From: CAZALT01 sp964485515 | Lineage (GTDB): Bacteria; Actinomycetota; Acidimicrobiia; Acidimicrobiales; Acidimicrobilacustridaceae | Assembly (NCBI GenBank): GCA_964485515.1 | Contig: CAZALT010000212.1 | Span: forward strand, 1-5,241 | Length of the DNA: 5,241 nt | Reading direction: 5' to 3' | Part shown: piece by piece, positions 1 through 5,241 of the stretch | How positions within the stretch are numbered: the stretch's first letter is position 1 | Layout of the letters: the number at the start of each line of letters is the position of its first letter | Notes under the pieces: model-generated | Database searches by the model: none | Told to the model about the DNA's origin: nothing | The model's input: only the letters and a program-made list of their open reading frames with translations | Translations under genes and position numbers: made by a program

Positions 1-806
1 CCGAGCGTCGAGAAGTCGACCTGACCGGTGGTCATGGCGGCCTGGAAGCCGCCGTCGATGGTGAGGTTGATGCCGTTGACGTACTCGGCAGCCGGGCTGC
101 CGATCCACGCCAGGGTCGACGCCACCTCGTCCGCGGTCACCGGGCGGCCCTGGCCGTTGCTCAGCATCCAGTCGATGACGGCATCAGTCATCGTCTTGCG
201 GAAGTCGTCGAGCAGCGGCGTGTCGATGGGGGCCGGGCACACGGCGTTGACCCGTACTCCCTGCTTGGTGGCGATCGGCGCCAGCTGCATGGTGAAGACC
301 TGGCCGATCTCCTTGGAGAACATGTACGGCTCGGTCGCCACCTCGATCTCGGCGAGCTCCTTGGCGAGCGCGTCCCAGTCATCGATGGCGAGGAGGTCCT
401 GCACGGTGGCGAGGCGCTCGGGCCAGCCGAGACCGGCGATGGAATCGGTGAGCACGATGGCCCCGCCGGGGTTGATGTGCGGCAGCAGGCCCGTGGCGAG
501 CCGGCGCATGGCCAGCACGTTGACGGCGTAGACCGTCTCCTTCGGAAGCGTGTCGGCCACCCCGGCGTTGTTGAACAGCACGTCGATCGGTCCGGAGTCG
601 ACGATCTGGCCGATGGCGGCCTCGACCGCGTCACGGCTCGACAGGTCGGTCTGGATGAACGTGGCGTGCGGACCGCTCGGCGCCTTGAGGTCGAGCACGG
701 TCACCTCGGGGGCACCCAGCTCGGCGAGCTGGTCGAGGAGGGCGGCACCCACGCCGCTGAAGCCGCCGGTGAGGACGACGCGCTTGCCGGTGTAGTCGAT
801 CTGCAT
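1..806 (-). CDS. Short-chain dehydrogenase/reductase, 3-alpha-HSD / coniferyl-alcohol dehydrogenase-like (C-terminus cut by window edge)
   Basis: Probable NAD(H)-dependent cytosolic oxidoreductase that interconverts an alcohol and a ketone or aldehyde. My translation gives 268 residues with no stop before the window edge. Visible classical SDR features are the glycine-rich TGGFSGVG at residues 13-20, an Asp at the end of beta-2 (D39, in VLDLK), which in this superfamily favours NAD(H) over NADP(H), NNAG at 79-82, catalytic Ser122 (TDSIAG), Tyr161 and Lys165 (YMFSK), and the late DGGFQAAM at 251-258. Ser and Tyr lie 39 residues apart rather than the usual 13 or so. The acidic insert between them is typical of the Comamonas 3-alpha-hydroxysteroid dehydrogenase/carbonyl reductase group. 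The usual PG after the catalytic helix is PA (CPAPIDTP, 190-197). The start is ATG at 806, preceded by GGAG 10 nt upstream. It is the third gene of the leftward set, 54 bp after the amidohydrolase stop. Few residues should be missing, since the DGG motif normally lies near the C-terminus. The substrate is unknown; family assignment is firm. Confidence 0.93.
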   Translation of the reverse strand, partial: MQIDYTGKRVVLTGGFSGVGAALLDQLAELGAPEVTVLDLKAPSGPHATFIQTDLSSRDAVEAAIGQIVDSGPIDVLFNNAGVADTLPKETVYAVNVLAMRRLATGLLPHINPGGAIVLTDSIAGLGWPERLATVQDLLAIDDWDALAKELAEIEVATEPYMFSKEIGQVFTMQLAPIATKQGVRVNAVCPAPIDTPLLDDFRKTMTDAVIDWMLSNGQGRPVTADEVASTLAWIGSPAAEYVNGINLTIDGGFQAAMTTGQVDFSTL

Positions 807-816
807 GAGGTGCGTG

Positions 817-820
817 CTCC
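817..820 (-). promoter_or_regulatory. Ribosome binding site of the SDR gene
   Basis: On the minus strand a GGAG lies 10 nt before the ATG at 806. The spacing is slightly long and the match short. It is the only Shine-Dalgarno-like sequence in the 54-bp gap and agrees with a start that places the glycine-rich motif at residue 13, normal for SDRs. Confidence 0.5.
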
Positions 821-860
821 GTGAGAAGGGGAAGAGGTGCGGTCAGGCGATCGACCGAAT

Positions 861-2066
861 CTAGGCGCCGAGGAGCTCGACGGCGTTGTCGTGCATGATG
901 CGGCGCACCGCGGCCTCGTCGAACCCGTCGAGCTCGTCGAAGAAGTTGGTCGGCTCAGTGAGACCCTCGCCGTGAGGCCAGTCGGAGCCGAAGAGGATGC
1001 GCTCGGTGCCCACGAGGTCGGCCAGCCGGTGGAAGTCCTCCTCGGCGTACGGCGCCACCCACACGTGCTCGAGCAGCTGCTGGACCGGGTCCTCGGCGAA
1101 GCTGTACGGCGCCTGGTTGCGGGCCTTCTTGAGGCGCTTGGCGAGGGTGTGCATCCAGTCGGAGCCGTTCTCGATGCTCGCCACGCGCAGCGTGGGATGG
1201 CGGGTGAACACCCCGTGCACCACGAGCGAGGCGATCGAGTCGTGGATGGCTCGGTCGGCCACGATGACGCGGGAGAGCGGATCGCTGACCCCGAAGCCGA
1301 AGTCGCCACCGCCACCCCACGCGGTGGAGAAGCGGTTCTCGTAACCGCTGTCGCTGAGGTGGAACGCCACCGGGACACCCGCCTCGGCCAGGCGGGCCCA
1401 GATCGGATCGAAGAGCGGATCGCCGAGCGAGCGCGACGTGCCGTTGGGGGCGGGCACCGGGGCCGGGCGCACGCACACGAGGCGGGCACCGAGGCCGAGG
1501 ACGCGGTCGAGCTCCTCGGCGGCCAGCTCCGGATCGGCCAGCGCCAGGATCGGGGCGCTGACGATGCCCTTGTAGTCGTAGCCCCAGTCGTCGTGGAGCC
1601 ACTTGTTGAACGCCGTGATGCTCGCCATGGTCGCCGGGATGTCGTGACGCAGTTGCTCCTCGACGCCGCAGGCCAGCGTGGGGAACATCACGACGGACTC
1701 GAGCTCCTGGGCTTCGAGGAGCTTGGCTCGGATGTCGCGGTCCTGGTACTCGGGACGCAGCGGCTCGACCTGGAACAGGGTGCGGGGGTCGACACCCTCG
1801 GGCACCTCGCCGCGGAAGATCGGGTCGATGCAGCCCGGCACGATGATCGGATCGAACGTGGGGTTCGGGATGAACCGGCTGATCTTGCCGCCGACGAGGA
1901 TCTGGGTGCGCTTGCCGTCCTTGATGGGACGCACACCTCGGTGGGCGAACGCCGGGTCGAGGTGCCGGGTGAAGGCGTCGATCGGCTCGTAGTAGTGGTT
2001 GTCCATGTCGATCGGCCGGTAGTCGGTCGGTCGGTCCTCGGCTCGCTGTTCCACGTGCTCGTCCAT
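861..2066 (-). CDS. Amidohydrolase-2-family metal-dependent hydrolase or decarboxylase (paralogue A)
   Basis: A 401-residue cytosolic TIM-barrel protein of the amidohydrolase 2 (ACMSD-like) superfamily, whose members hydrolyse or decarboxylate ring carboxylic acids and lactones. The reaction here is not known. Landmarks are the N-terminal metal-site strand IDMDNHYYEP (19-28), MFPTL (127-131), the hallmark KWLHDDWGYDYKG (155-167), VRPAPVP (199-205), AFHLSDSG with His236 (234-241), VVHGVFTRHP (282-291), SIENGSDW (297-304) and the C-terminal FGSDWPHGEG with the expected catalytic Asp362. The first motif is D-x-D-N-H-x-x-E rather than the HxH of ACMSD, and an ENG occupies the place where many relatives have a His-Gly. 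The start is ATG at 2066, with GAGGAG 9 nt upstream; the open frame continues further upstream but would overlap the ligase gene. No signal peptide or membrane segment is seen. It is the middle gene of the leftward set, and its 100-bp upstream gap carries a conserved element. It aligns along its length with the plus-strand gene at 4019. Confidence 0.93.
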   Translation of the reverse strand: MDEHVEQRAEDRPTDYRPIDMDNHYYEPIDAFTRHLDPAFAHRGVRPIKDGKRTQILVGGKISRFIPNPTFDPIIVPGCIDPIFRGEVPEGVDPRTLFQVEPLRPEYQDRDIRAKLLEAQELESVVMFPTLACGVEEQLRHDIPATMASITAFNKWLHDDWGYDYKGIVSAPILALADPELAAEELDRVLGLGARLVCVRPAPVPAPNGTSRSLGDPLFDPIWARLAEAGVPVAFHLSDSGYENRFSTAWGGGGDFGFGVSDPLSRVIVADRAIHDSIASLVVHGVFTRHPTLRVASIENGSDWMHTLAKRLKKARNQAPYSFAEDPVQQLLEHVWVAPYAEEDFHRLADLVGTERILFGSDWPHGEGLTEPTNFFDELDGFDEAAVRRIMHDNAVELLGA

Positions 2067-2075
2067 CTCGCGGCG

Positions 2076-2081
2076 CTCCTC
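2076..2081 (-). promoter_or_regulatory. Ribosome binding site fixing the start of amidohydrolase A
   Basis: A strong GAGGAG on the minus strand sits 9 nt before the ATG at 2066. It decides the start, because the same frame stays open for another 139 codons upstream into the ligase gene. Confidence 0.8.
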
Positions 2082-2090
2082 AGGTGTGGC

Positions 2091-2133
2091 TGAAAGTGAG
2101 ACTTTCCGAAATGGGAATGTACCGCTTTCCGTC
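2091..2133 (+). promoter_or_regulatory. Conserved 43-bp element, copy A (candidate operator upstream of amidohydrolase A)
   Basis: Lies in the 100-bp gap between the ligase stop and the amidohydrolase A start. It shares 29 of 43 positions, without gaps, with the element at 3947-3989, including 14 identical bases in a row (2094-2107, AAGTGAGACTTTCC) and a second CTTTCC at 2125-2130 at the same distance. Positions 2092-2106 form a perfect odd-centred palindrome, GAAAGT-GAG-ACTTTC. A second inverted arrangement, TTCC-N6-GGAA, occupies 2104-2117. A possible -10 for the minus strand (TACATT, 2121-2116) falls inside the element, but I found no good -35 for it. The palindrome plus spaced repeat is what a dimeric repressor such as a TetR-type regulator might bind. 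Regulator and function are inferred; the repeat itself is directly visible. Confidence 0.6.
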
Positions 2134-2166
2134 GTGCGCCGCACACGTACGGCGTCGATCGCTGGG

Positions 2167-3843
2167 TCAGCCGGCGTCCACGGCGTCGGCCGCCACCTCT
2201 TTGGCCCACGTGTAGTTGGCCTTGCCGTTGGCGTAGCGCTCGACGCGATCGACGACGAGCACGGCGCGCGGCGCCTTGAACCGGGCGAGCGTCGAGGCGA
2301 CGATCTCGCGGATGTCGGCGGCGCTGAGCGCCGACCCACCCGCTGGTGTGGGCGCCAGCTCGACGATGGCCACGACCTCCTGGCCGAAGCGATCGGACGG
2401 ACGGCCGACCACCAGCGCGTCGGCGATGCGGTCGTCGGCGCGCAGGACCTCCTCGACCTCCTCGACGAACACCTTCTCGCCACCGGTGTTCACGACCATC
2501 GAGTCCCGGCCGAGCATGACGATGCTGCCGTCATCGGCCAGCTTGGCCCGGTCCCCCGGCACGCTGAGGCGCTCACCGTCGACGACGGGGAAGGTCTCCT
2601 CGGTCTTGGTCTGATCGCCGAGGTAGCCGAGCGGCACCCGGCCCACGCGGGCGGTCCAGCCGATCTCGTCGCTGCCCGGCTCGAGGTGCGTCGTGCGGTC
2701 GGCCGAGATGACGATGGCCCCGCCCGACGGCGTGAAGCCGGGTGTCGGCTCACCCTTGGTCTTGGCCACGAACGCCATGCCACCGGTCTCGGATGCCCCG
2801 TAGCCGTCGATGATCATCATGTTCGGGACGTGCTCGAGCAGGGCGTCCTTGAGGTGCTCGCTCGTCGCGGCGCCGCCGGTGCCGAAGATGAACAGGTTCG
2901 ACAGGTCGTAGGACTTGCGGTCGAGCTCCTCGACCAGCGGGCGGGCGAAGGCGTCGCCGACGATCGACACCATGACGACCTGCTCGCTCTCGGCCACCTC
3001 GAGCAGGCGCTGCGCGGAGAACGGCTCGGATCCGTCGAGCAGCACGACGGTGGATCCCACGTGGAACGCGGAGTAGGCGGTCCACTGGGCGGCGGCGTGC
3101 ATGAGCGGCGCCGTGGGGAACCACGACCCTCCCCCGTCGACCGCCGCCTGGGCGATGTCGTCGGCGGTGATCAGCTCGGCGCGACCCATCGCCGCGAGGT
3201 AGATGTCGGCCTGGCGCCACAGCACCGCCTTGGGCGGGCCCGTCGTTCCGCCGGTGCACACCATGTAGAGGTCGTCGGGCGACGGCTCGGGCAGCTCGAT
3301 GCCGGCGCCCGCCGCGACGGCTTGTTCGTACGGGATGCTGTCGACGGGGTGCGGGACGTCGGAGCCGTCCTCGACGACGATGATCTGCACGCCTTCGCCC
3401 GTGGAAGAAGGGTCGAAGGGCAGCCCGGCCAGCGCCTCGTCGATCAGGGGAGCGTAGGACCGGTGCAGCAGGATCGCCCGGGGCCGGACGACCTCGAACA
3501 GCCCCCGGACCTCGGTGGCGCGGTAGTGGTGGTTGACGTTGAAGGGAACAGCCCGGGCCCGGAAGCAGCCGAGCTGGGCCTCGAGGTACTCGGCGCAGTT
3601 GTGCAGCACCATGGCCACGGCATCCTGGCCGACCTCCCAACGCTCGAGCTCGTCACGCTCGGTGTGGGTGCCGATGCCCTGCTGGACGAGGTAGCCGGCC
3701 AGGCCGCGCGACCGCTCGGCCACCTCGGCGAAGGTGCGGCGGGTGTCGCCGCACACGATCATCTCCCGGTCGGGCACGGCCTCCGCGACCACATCGGCGA
3801 TCGCTGGCAGCGTCCAGTCGATCGACGTCGATTGCTGACCCAT
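2167..3843 (-). CDS. FadD19-like acyl-CoA synthetase (AMP-forming ligase)
   Basis: A 558-residue member of the ANL (acyl/aryl-CoA synthetase) superfamily. It should activate a carboxylic acid with ATP to an acyl-adenylate and then the CoA thioester, in the cytosol. Motifs in order are the P-loop CTGGTTGPPKAVLW (196-209), WFPTAPLMHAA (241-251), GDAFARPLVEEL (296-307), A5 YGASETGG (348-355), A7 VPGD (428-431), A8 GRDSMVVNTGGEKVF (445-459), RFKAPR (521-526) and the C-terminal A10 NGKANYTWAK with catalytic Lys541. The GDA-ARPLV, MWRH-like LWRQADIY and xGKxxYxWAKE blocks resemble mycobacterial FadD19-type sterol side-chain ligases. Compared with my memory of FadD19 it has about nine extra charged residues near 58-70, and Ala replaces the Gly that usually follows the P-loop Lys. 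The start is ATG at 3843, after a good Shine-Dalgarno; an in-frame ATG at 3891 would add 16 residues with no such site. It leads the leftward set. The substrate is not determined by the sequence. Confidence 0.95.
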   Translation of the reverse strand: MGQQSTSIDWTLPAIADVVAEAVPDREMIVCGDTRRTFAEVAERSRGLAGYLVQQGIGTHTERDELERWEVGQDAVAMVLHNCAEYLEAQLGCFRARAVPFNVNHHYRATEVRGLFEVVRPRAILLHRSYAPLIDEALAGLPFDPSSTGEGVQIIVVEDGSDVPHPVDSIPYEQAVAAGAGIELPEPSPDDLYMVCTGGTTGPPKAVLWRQADIYLAAMGRAELITADDIAQAAVDGGGSWFPTAPLMHAAAQWTAYSAFHVGSTVVLLDGSEPFSAQRLLEVAESEQVVMVSIVGDAFARPLVEELDRKSYDLSNLFIFGTGGAATSEHLKDALLEHVPNMMIIDGYGASETGGMAFVAKTKGEPTPGFTPSGGAIVISADRTTHLEPGSDEIGWTARVGRVPLGYLGDQTKTEETFPVVDGERLSVPGDRAKLADDGSIVMLGRDSMVVNTGGEKVFVEEVEEVLRADDRIADALVVGRPSDRFGQEVVAIVELAPTPAGGSALSAADIREIVASTLARFKAPRAVLVVDRVERYANGKANYTWAKEVAADAVDAG

Positions 3844-3847
3844 CGGG

Positions 3848-3856
3848 CCTTCCCCT
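3848..3856 (-). promoter_or_regulatory. Ribosome binding site fixing the ligase start
   Basis: On the minus strand the purine-rich AGGGGAAGG lies just before the ATG at 3843; its AGGGG part is 8 nt away. The alternative in-frame ATG at 3891 has no comparable sequence. The ANL domain starts well downstream of either, so this site decides the start. Confidence 0.7.
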
Positions 3857-3891
3857 CTCGTACGGCACCTGCCGGCTCCCCTGACCGACAT

Positions 3892-3910
3892 GGCTTCGGA
3901 AAAAGTCTAG
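3892..3910 (-). promoter_or_regulatory. Degenerate reversed relative of the conserved element, with a possible -10, before the ligase
   Basis: Read on the minus strand this stretch contains AGACTTTTTCCGAA, which matches AGACTTTCCGAA of the copy at 2091 apart from two extra T. It faces the ligase gene just as the element at 3947 faces the plus-strand amidohydrolase. The palindromic left arm (AAGT) is absent. The same bases include TAGACT (3909-3904 on the minus strand), which fits an actinobacterial -10 (TAnnnT) and would give a leader of about 50 nt. No convincing -35 was found. This is a weak call that rests on position and partial similarity. Confidence 0.3.
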
Positions 3911-3946
3911 ATGATTCAGGGCTCTCCGCCATCGGGCACCCGCCGG

Positions 3947-3989
3947 CGGAAGTGAGACTTTCCAAAAATGGAGATCGGGACTTTCCATC
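3947..3989 (+). promoter_or_regulatory. Conserved 43-bp element, copy B (candidate operator in the divergent intergenic region)
   Basis: Located between the divergent ligase and plus-strand amidohydrolase genes. It repeats the element at 2091-2133 without gaps: identical AAGTGAGACTTTCC (3950-3963), the odd-centred palindrome around GAG with one mismatch (GGAAGT-GAG-ACTTTC, 3948-3962), TTCC-N6-GGAG (3960-3973), and a second full GACTTTCC at 3979-3986, 23 bp after the first. The second half-site overlaps the candidate -35 of the downstream gene, so a bound protein there would be expected to block RNA polymerase. Repeat and geometry are seen; repression is inference. Confidence 0.6.
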
Positions 3990-4011
3990 GCTTGGCCCAT
4001 CTGGGTACAGT
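3982..4011 (+). promoter_or_regulatory. Candidate leaderless promoter of amidohydrolase B
   Basis: A -10-like TACAGT (4006-4011) lies 7 nt before the ATG at 4019, with a -35-like TTTCCA (3982-3987, four of six matches to TTGACA) at 18-bp spacing. Transcription would begin at or one base before the A of the start codon, giving a leaderless mRNA. This agrees with the absence of any Shine-Dalgarno sequence before that ATG. Leaderless mRNAs are common in actinobacteria. Confidence 0.5.
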
Positions 4012-4018
4012 CACCGCC

Positions 4019-5209
4019 ATGAACGGTTCCGTCCCGATCTTCGATGCCGACAACCACCTCTACGAGGCGGAAGACGCGCTCACCCGCCACCTGCCCGAGA
4101 GCCACAAGAACCTCTTCCGGTACGTCGAGATCAACGGCCGCAAGAAGCTGATCGTGCGCGACCGGCTCACCGAGTTCATCCCGAACCCCACCTTCGAGGT
4201 CATCGCCGCGCCCGGCGCCCACATGGACTTCTTCGCCGGCAACAACCCCGAGGGCAAGACGCTGCGCGAGATGACGGGCAAGCCGATGAAGATCATCCCG
4301 GCGTTCCGCGAGCCGAGCGCCCGACTCGAGCTGCTCGAGGAGCAGGGCGTGCAGAGCACCCTCATGTTCCCGACGCTGGTGAGCCTCATCGAAGAGCGCC
4401 TCATCGACGACCCCGACCTCACCCAGATCGCCATCCATGCCTTCAACCAGTGGCTCCACGACGACTGGACCTACGACTACGAGGGCCGCATCTTCGCCAC
4501 GCCCGTGGTCAACCCGTGCGTGCTCGGCCCGGCGATCGACGAGCTCGACCTGCTCATCGACCGCGGGGCCAAGGTCGTGCTCATGCGGCCCGCTCCCGTG
4601 TCGGGCCTGCGTGGCACCCGCTCGCCGTTCCTCCCCGAGTTCGACCCGTTCTGGAAGCGCGTCGAGGAGTCCGGCATCGTGGTCGCGCTGCACGCGTCCG
4701 ACAGCGGGTTCCAGGACTACCTCAACACCTGGCAGGGCCGCTCCGGCGAGATGGTCGCCTTCCAGCACAGCACCTTCCCCGCCGTGGTCGACAACGGGCG
4801 GTCGATCATGGACGCGCTCGCCTCGGCCATCTGCCACGGCATGCTCACCCGGTTCCCGAACGTGAAGCTCATCAGCGTCGAGAACGGCGGCAACTGGGTC
4901 GACATCCTGCTGCGCAACCTCGAGCTGGCCTACAAGAAGATGCCCAACCAGTTCCCGGAGCACCCCGTCGAGGTGTTCCGTCGCAACGTGTGGGTCAACC
5001 CGTTCTGGGAGGAGTCGCTCAAGGGGCTGATCGACCTCGTCGGCGCCGATCGCATCTGCTTCGGCTCCGACTACCCGCACCCCGAAGGCCTGGCTGACCC
5101 GCTCTCGTGGCTCGAAGAGGTCGTCGACCTCCCTCAGCCCGACGTCGACCGCATCATGTCGACGAACATGTACGAGCTGCTGGACCTACCAGTACCCACC
5201 GCCGCCTGA
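4019..5209 (+). CDS. Amidohydrolase-2-family metal-dependent hydrolase or decarboxylase (paralogue B)
   Basis: A 396-residue cytosolic TIM-barrel protein of the amidohydrolase 2 superfamily, homologous along its length to the minus-strand gene at 861-2066. Motifs in order are IFDADNHLYE (7-16), EFIPNPTFEVI (52-62), MFPTL (116-120), QWLHDDWTYDYEG (144-156), LMRPAPVSG (188-196), ALHASDSG with His225 (223-230), ICHGMLTRFP (271-280), SVENGGNW (286-293), NVWVNPF (323-329) and FGSDYPHPEG with the expected catalytic Asp351 (348-357). The metal-site signature is D-x-D-N-H-x-x-E in place of HxH. The start is taken at 4019, not the in-frame ATG at 3968: the extra 17 residues have no counterpart in the paralogue, the earlier ATG lies inside the repeated element, and a -10-like sequence sits directly before 4019. 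There is no Shine-Dalgarno site. The gene is divergent from the ligase and ends 32 bp before the window edge. The reaction is unknown; paralogues this different probably act on different steps or substrates. Confidence 0.93.
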   Translation: MNGSVPIFDADNHLYEAEDALTRHLPESHKNLFRYVEINGRKKLIVRDRLTEFIPNPTFEVIAAPGAHMDFFAGNNPEGKTLREMTGKPMKIIPAFREPSARLELLEEQGVQSTLMFPTLVSLIEERLIDDPDLTQIAIHAFNQWLHDDWTYDYEGRIFATPVVNPCVLGPAIDELDLLIDRGAKVVLMRPAPVSGLRGTRSPFLPEFDPFWKRVEESGIVVALHASDSGFQDYLNTWQGRSGEMVAFQHSTFPAVVDNGRSIMDALASAICHGMLTRFPNVKLISVENGGNWVDILLRNLELAYKKMPNQFPEHPVEVFRRNVWVNPFWEESLKGLIDLVGADRICFGSDYPHPEGLADPLSWLEEVVDLPQPDVDRIMSTNMYELLDLPVPTAA

Positions 5210-5241
5210 CCCACTCCCGCTTCTGGCGTCGGGATTCGCCG

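Noticed and set aside
837..2093. A 418-codon plus-strand frame opposite amidohydrolase A
   Set aside because: The minus-strand product has every family landmark in order, while the plus-strand translation is biased towards Glu/Arg/Val/Gly repeats with no motif. It is a shadow frame.
2134..2144. Short palindrome GTGCG-C-CGCAC between the ligase and amidohydrolase A
   Set aside because: Five-base arms with a one-base centre cannot form a stable transcription terminator, there is no following T-tract on the minus strand, and such GC palindromes are frequent by chance here.
3977..3986. Perfect GGGACTTTCC, identical to the eukaryotic NF-kappaB consensus
   Set aside because: Bacterial context; it is simply the second half-site of the repeated bacterial element, and the match to a eukaryotic factor site is coincidental.
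3968..4018. Upstream in-frame ATG at 3968 as start of amidohydrolase B
   Set aside because: It lies within the repeated regulatory element, lacks a Shine-Dalgarno, and would add 17 residues not matched in the paralogue; a -10-like box sits between it and the ATG at 4019.
3653..5080. A 475-codon minus-strand frame opposite amidohydrolase B that runs into the ligase N-terminus
   Set aside because: It is antisense to a gene with clear family motifs and enters the ligase gene in the wrong frame; the residues are anagram-like shadows with no recognisable fold.
2086..5097. A 1003-codon open frame on the plus strand spanning the ligase region and most of amidohydrolase B
   Set aside because: It is antisense to the ligase and out of frame with amidohydrolase B, has low-complexity Arg/Gly/His/Pro-rich composition and no domain motifs. 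Long shadow frames of this kind are expected at this GC content.
5222..5241. Possible hairpin (GGCG...CGCC) after the stop of amidohydrolase B
   Set aside because: Only four base pairs with a long loop and no T-tract, and the window ends immediately after it; a terminator cannot be supported.

Overview
The window is a GC-rich, densely coding stretch whose real genes have strongly G/C-biased third codon positions. Long spurious open frames lie antisense to them, as expected at this GC content. Base composition, codon use and a FadD19-like acyl-CoA ligase suggest a high-GC actinobacterium, possibly an environmental lineage such as Acidimicrobiia or a mycobacterial relative. The lineage is inference; nothing here fixes the genus.

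Layout: three genes run leftward on the minus strand, in transcription order: a FadD19-like acyl-CoA synthetase (2167-3843), an amidohydrolase-2-family protein (861-2066) and a short-chain dehydrogenase/reductase (1-806, C-terminal end cut by the window edge). The gaps between them are 100 and 54 bp. A 175-bp divergent intergenic region (3844-4018) separates them from a second amidohydrolase-2-family gene on the plus strand (4019-5209), which is a clear paralogue of the first. No RNA genes, mobile elements, CRISPR arrays or convincing terminators were seen.

Working together (inference): the set looks like a catabolic module. A carboxylic acid would be activated to its CoA thioester by the ligase, a hydroxyl or keto group interconverted by the SDR, and a C-C or C-N bond hydrolysed or decarboxylated by the two amidohydrolase-fold enzymes. 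The ligase resembles ligases of sterol side-chain breakdown, and the SDR has the 3-alpha-hydroxysteroid dehydrogenase-like architecture. A steroid-, terpenoid- or aromatic-acid-like substrate is therefore plausible but not shown.

The most interesting non-coding signal is a 43-bp element present twice, once before each amidohydrolase gene (2091-2133 and 3947-3989). Each copy has an identical 14-mer, an odd-centred palindrome around GAG, and a second CTTTCC at the same distance. A degenerate reversed relative lies before the ligase (3892-3910). This looks like a shared operator, so the module is probably a small regulon under one regulator encoded outside the window. The plus-strand amidohydrolase also appears to be expressed from a leaderless promoter that overlaps its copy of the element.
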